A stretch of 64,000 nt of DNA from assembly GCA_951394045.1 (NCBI GenBank), contig OX595996.1, forward strand, positions 1,116,001-1,180,000, written 5' to 3'. The stretch is from Nitzschia sp. DOCU1. Taxonomy: Eukaryota; Bacillariophyta; Bacillariophyceae; Bacillariales; Bacillariaceae. The notes under the pieces are model-generated. The model made no database searches and was not told where the DNA came from. It was given only the letters and a program-made list of their open reading frames with translations. Of the stretch, positions 60,707 to 64,000 are shown piece after piece (the stretch's first letter is position 1; every line of letters starts with the position of its first letter). Both the position numbers and the translations under genes were made by a program.

Positions 60707-61300
60707 ATGACGAGCTCTGACGGCGAGGGAGGTCACGAGGACGCTGAAACGATTCCCCAGCACACAAGTCAGACGCAACATGGGGATGCTAACACCTTTG
60801 GCTGTGGGACACATGCACGAGCAGTAGAACTGGCGTCGCTGTATGTGCGCGCGGACGACCAGCAGTCCCCGAGTTTTCCTGATGGTCCTTTCCCCCCTCG
60901 GCGCTCCCTTGCGGAGGACGACGATGCTGGAACAGCCGCAACGACGGCCGCTTTAAGTGTGGCATCGTTAGAAGACCCACCAAAGAGTGTTACCCGGATT
61001 GAACGGGAAAACTTTCTGATATTCATCAAAATTCTTTTTAAAGTCTTGGACGAGGTTCCACCCATAAAAGCACGGGCGCAGCGCGTGGTGATGGAATGCC
61101 GGCGGAGAAGTCAGCAAGGAGACCCAAATTTTGTTCCTTTGATGGATGGCGTAGAGCGTCATTTGCGTGGCCTGGTGGGAGAGACAAGGTGGAGGCGCTC
61201 TCATTTGCTGCTACACCATTACATTGTAACGCAGAAAGGGAGACCGGCAGTATCACCTACGAATCGACAACAACCGACTGCTATTTTGGTCGGTAAATAG
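60707..61300 (+). CDS. Hypothetical protein with a conserved-looking helical module
   Basis: 197 residues. The first ~105 are disordered and acidic. Residues ~108-185 form a compact helical module: RIERENFLIFIKILFKVLDE, IKARAQRVVMECRRR, GDPNFVPLMDGVERHLRGLV and GETRWRRSHLLLHHYI. I recall very similar modules (ENFL.F.KIL.K.L, A...I.EC..RN..GD..Y..L...M...LR..VGE..W.RA) in many short diatom proteins, so this is probably a member of a lineage-specific family, perhaps KIX-like in being a three- or four-helix bundle. No function is known to me. Confidence 0.55.
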   Translation: MTSSDGEGGHEDAETIPQHTSQTQHGDANTFGCGTHARAVELASLYVRADDQQSPSFPDGPFPPRRSLAEDDDAGTAATTAALSVASLEDPPKSVTRIERENFLIFIKILFKVLDEVPPIKARAQRVVMECRRRSQQGDPNFVPLMDGVERHLRGLVGETRWRRSHLLLHHYIVTQKGRPAVSPTNRQQPTAILVGK

Positions 61301-61501
61301 GGTTTGGTGCTCGCATTCCATATGAGAATAGTTTTCATCATCCAAAGGTGAGCCCTCGTCTAGTTGCTACTATTAGAAGGAAGGGCGTTCGGCTATTTTG
61401 AACTAGCCAGGTAGCCTCATAAACATACCGTTAAAGCAACCTAGAGTACGCACTACCTTCAGTTAGCCGCTACCTTGATATTCTAGATCCACTTCGATAT
61501 T

Positions 61502-62955
61502 CTAATCGGCTGGCCTTCCATACGGAAGTTGAATTGGATGATAGCCAGAAGCCCCAGCAAATTTGCACTGTCCCAGGAAATGTTCGTGGCGGTACTTCTC
61601 CGGCCCCGTACCATTGCGTCCCCATGAAATCTCTAGCTGCTTCCTATAGAGGAACCACTCGTGATGGACCCGATGACACAAGCGCATATCAACAATGTCT
61701 CTTGCCTGAGGTGCACATGTCCAGGGCTTGAGACAGATGGTAAAGTGGAAGGTAATAATGTCTGAGACATTTCGAATGCGGCAATCTTCGCATTGCTAAG
61801 GCAAGGATGAGAGAAAACAATGGTAAGATGGCCATTAAACGGCAACAGAACCAAGAAAGCAGCACGTACCTCTTGATTTGTTCGGCAAAGTCCCTGTGCT
61901 ACATCATTAACTGATGGTTCAGTCGAAGGATTGTCAGCCATGTTGTTGTAGACGCACCGATTTAACTCGACTGCCTGACCCGGATGAAGATACTCAAAAT
62001 ACCAAGGCAACAACCCCTGTATCGTCATGCCACCATGAAACGGACCAACTTTGCCACCCCATCCCTTGGCTCTCGGGGTATCAATGTAATCGCCCCCTCG
62101 GACAATGTTCACAAATTCCTCATATGTTTTTAAGCTCGGCTTGATCATAAAGAAGCCACCCTGAAAGGGCTTGTCCCGCCGACGAGGAGCTACCACGTTA
62201 TAATCTTTGGTAAACATGAGGGAAATCTCGTCAGGAATGGGATTTTCGGGCCACATGACAAAGGAGCTGAGGTTCATTGTCGCGGCTCGTTCGGGATAAA
62301 GCATCAAATCAATGGCTGGATCCATCGGTTTCATGACTAGAACGTCCAAATCTAAATGAATAACAATCGGATGCTCAACGAGCCGGTACGCCTCCAGCTT
62401 TATGAGTTCCTTCTCGCCACAGCATCCGTTCCGGACGATCCGCTCTCTCAAAACTTCGCCGCGGATGTCGCTTACGTTGACTGGTGTTGGTCTCTGAACC
62501 AGTTCAAATCCTAGATCGACCAAAGGAAGAGAACATTCCAAGGCGTCGGGATGATGCAAAATGTACATTTTATAGTCGTACTTGCCACCCTTTGGGCCAT
62601 GAATCGACGTCAAGTCAATCGAGTACTTCAGAACCGCGGCGCCTTCCGTGAAGCGGTCTGAACCAGGAAGGCCCGATCCACATGCCGTAATTGTAGAGGC
62701 AATGCCAATCGTAATGACCTCATCCTTGTCGGACTCTCGGTTACGAGTAGCCTTCTTGTTGATGCGCATGGATCCCATTGACGACTCAGCGATGCCTGAT
62801 CTTGTTTGTGCCGAGGTTGTCGCCTTGAAAATGTCAATGGTGGACCATAGGAAGGCAAAGTAGAAAACTAGCAAAACAGCCAACGTGAGGGAGAGTTTCC
62901 GAACTGAGCAAGCGAATCCCCGCCGTCTGTGGTCTGTCGAGCCTTTCAGTCTCAT
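61502..62955 (-). CDS. Type II membrane glycosyltransferase, GT8-like (two exons)
   Basis: Exons 61870-62955 and 61502-61795 are joined by a 74-base intron (GTACGT...TTGCCTTAG, phase 0), giving 459 residues. The signal-anchor is at ~19-38 (LSLTLAVLLVFYFAFLW). The luminal domain has KLEAYRLVEHPIVIHLDLDV, where DLD is the DXD metal/nucleotide-sugar site of GT8 (glycogenin/galactinol-synthase type) enzymes, and GGFFMIKPSLKTYEEFVNIV. After the splice comes CEDCRIRNVSDIITFHFTIC, KPWTC and HHEWFLYRK, making the C-terminal Cys-rich tail continuous. Expected: transfer of a hexose from a nucleotide-sugar in the Golgi. Acceptor unknown. ATG 62955. Confidence 0.78.
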
Positions 62956-63470
62956 CTTATCATGGTGGGAGGGTAGGACGGATAGCTAAACGACAGCATC
63001 TTCAGCCTTGTGGGTTTCGTTGCCCCCTCTGGCTGACATCCCAAGCATCAAGTTGTCGCATCGATGTTGATGGTCCGGTGGTGGTGCAGAAAAGGAAAAG
63101 ATGTGTGATATAGTAGGTAGGCTCGGCTTTTCGCCAGGGATAAGGGCCTATTACCTGATGACGTTTGCACTCGGAAACGCCTACTGGTCGATAGGCGGGA
63201 CCGTGCCATTAAGAAACGCGTGCGCTGTCGTTGAGAAACGCCGGCCGGTTCCCACATGGTACCGAGAAAGCAAACGGAAGAATAAATGTAACGCATACGA
63301 GCATAATTAAAATTTCCAAAAAAGGGTCGACACATGGTAGACGGGCTCGTTTGGGCCATGAATGAGCAGCAGCAGCAGCAGGACAAAAAAGCAAAATCAG
63401 GAGGAATCGAAGACACAAAATCGCAACGACGGCAATTCAACAACGAAAAGGAAACAAAAGGATAAAGGAG
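62956..63470. promoter_or_regulatory. Divergent intergenic region
   Basis: Between the divergent GT8-like gene and the gene at 63471. A purine-rich stretch (gaggaatcgaagacacaaaa and similar) lies just before the ATG. No gene is supported. Confidence 0.3.
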
Positions 63471-63975
63471 ATGGTTCGGATGCGTCCAACCAAAGGATCT
63501 TCTGAGAAGAAGAAGAAGAAGAAGAAGAAAAATGAAGATCACGAGGAAAGCGGTGGGGAGGAGGACTCGCCCAACATTGCAGCGATGGTGGAGAGTGAAT
63601 CCGACGATGACGATAACGAGGAGGAGGACGAGGAGTCGACCATGGACGTGAATTTCGGCGATCCAATTGAAATCGTTAGGTACCTTCAGCGGGTTTGGCA
63701 GAACTTCCATCGTCTACACGAGAGTTATCAAGATGACAAAGAACACTTCCACCGAATGGCAACTCTGGTGGAGAAAATCTACAAGGCGCGCAAGACGAGC
63801 GCGGACAACAGGGAAGAATGTTACGACTTCCCCCACTTTAACAGTCGAGACCGCCCTCTCCTAAGCGGTGTGCAAATGGTCAATGCCTGCGGCACAGAGA
63901 TTCTCGAAATGTATGGGCCCATTGATGAACTGTTTGGAAAGCCGAGAGTTGCAACGCTGTTGATGAAATGGACGG
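63471..63975 (+). CDS. First exon of a hypothetical gene continuing beyond the window
   Basis: 168 codons plus one base. It ends at a strong donor (GGACGG|gtaagtgagg, 63976) in phase 1; the stop codon that follows in frame is intronic. The N-terminus has a poly-Lys run and an acidic stretch (DDDDNEEEDEE), probably nuclear. The rest, EIVRYLQRVWQNFHRLHESY through LLMKWTG, is helical with no known motif. The remainder lies outside the window. Confidence 0.5.
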
Positions 63976-64000
63976 GTAAGTGAGGAGGTGACTGCGCAAT

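Noticed and set aside
1..64000. tRNA, rRNA or CRISPR arrays
   Set aside because: I saw no T-loop plus acceptor-stem pairing, rRNA core sequence or spaced direct repeats; a tRNAscan run would settle the tRNA question.

Overview
The window reads as nuclear DNA of a diatom, most likely a raphid pennate; this is inference from content and no species is claimed. The supporting signs are: short spliceosomal introns (66-110 bases, GT..AG); N-termini that look like bipartite plastid-targeting presequences; a Ty1/copia element of the type common in diatoms; a guanylate cyclase-phosphodiesterase receptor; LRR receptor-like proteins with an N-terminal membrane segment; and a secreted Gly/Lys/Ser/Tyr-rich protein with silaffin/cingulin-like features. 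Genes lie on both strands with short gaps and no operons.

Layout. 0-10.4 kb: a coiled-coil protein fragment, a MAPEG protein, a membrane-anchored cysteine desulfurase/selenocysteine lyase-like enzyme, and two sulfotransferase paralogues flanking a Nup133-like nucleoporin. The second paralogue carries a near-identical copy of the 3' end of the nucleoporin gene. 10.8-26.5 kb: Rtt106-like histone chaperone, TLC-domain protein, large LRR membrane protein, a divergent pair of apparently plastid-targeted genes (mTERF-like and PrmA), a possible CesT-fold protein, an Arg/Ser-rich protein, an SCI1-like protein and a spliced Cys/His-rich zinc-binding protein. 27.5-34.1 kb: one copia-type LTR retrotransposon with 370-base LTRs and a 5-base target duplication; gag/protease/integrase are broken, while reverse transcriptase/RNase H is open.

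34.6-38.1 kb: ZNF598/Hel2 ubiquitin ligase and an RNA polymerase III C31/RPC7 subunit. 38.1-45 kb is an accessory, partly decayed stretch: a truncated metallophosphoesterase, a phosphoglycerate mutase fragment, a spliced HNH-NUMOD homing-endonuclease-like gene running into a 5'-truncated LRR gene, and a PDZ fragment head-to-head with a cyclase gene. 45-48.8 kb: guanylate cyclase-PDE fusion, five exons with one apparent frameshift. 49-64 kb: Mpv17/PMP22, UPF1, several lineage-specific proteins, the silaffin/cingulin-like secreted protein, a GT8-like Golgi glycosyltransferase and the first exon of an unfinished gene.

Functional threads: RNA/ribosome surveillance (UPF1, ZNF598), transcription and chromatin (RPC31, Rtt106-like), plastid gene expression (PrmA, mTERF-like), secretory/Golgi modification (sulfotransferases, GT8-like) and cell-surface signalling (GC-PDE, LRR). 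They are not arranged as a cluster. The most unusual items are the silaffin/cingulin-like gene, the HNH-NUMOD gene at its LRR junction, and the two rearrangement junctions at about 10.28 and 44.98 kb.
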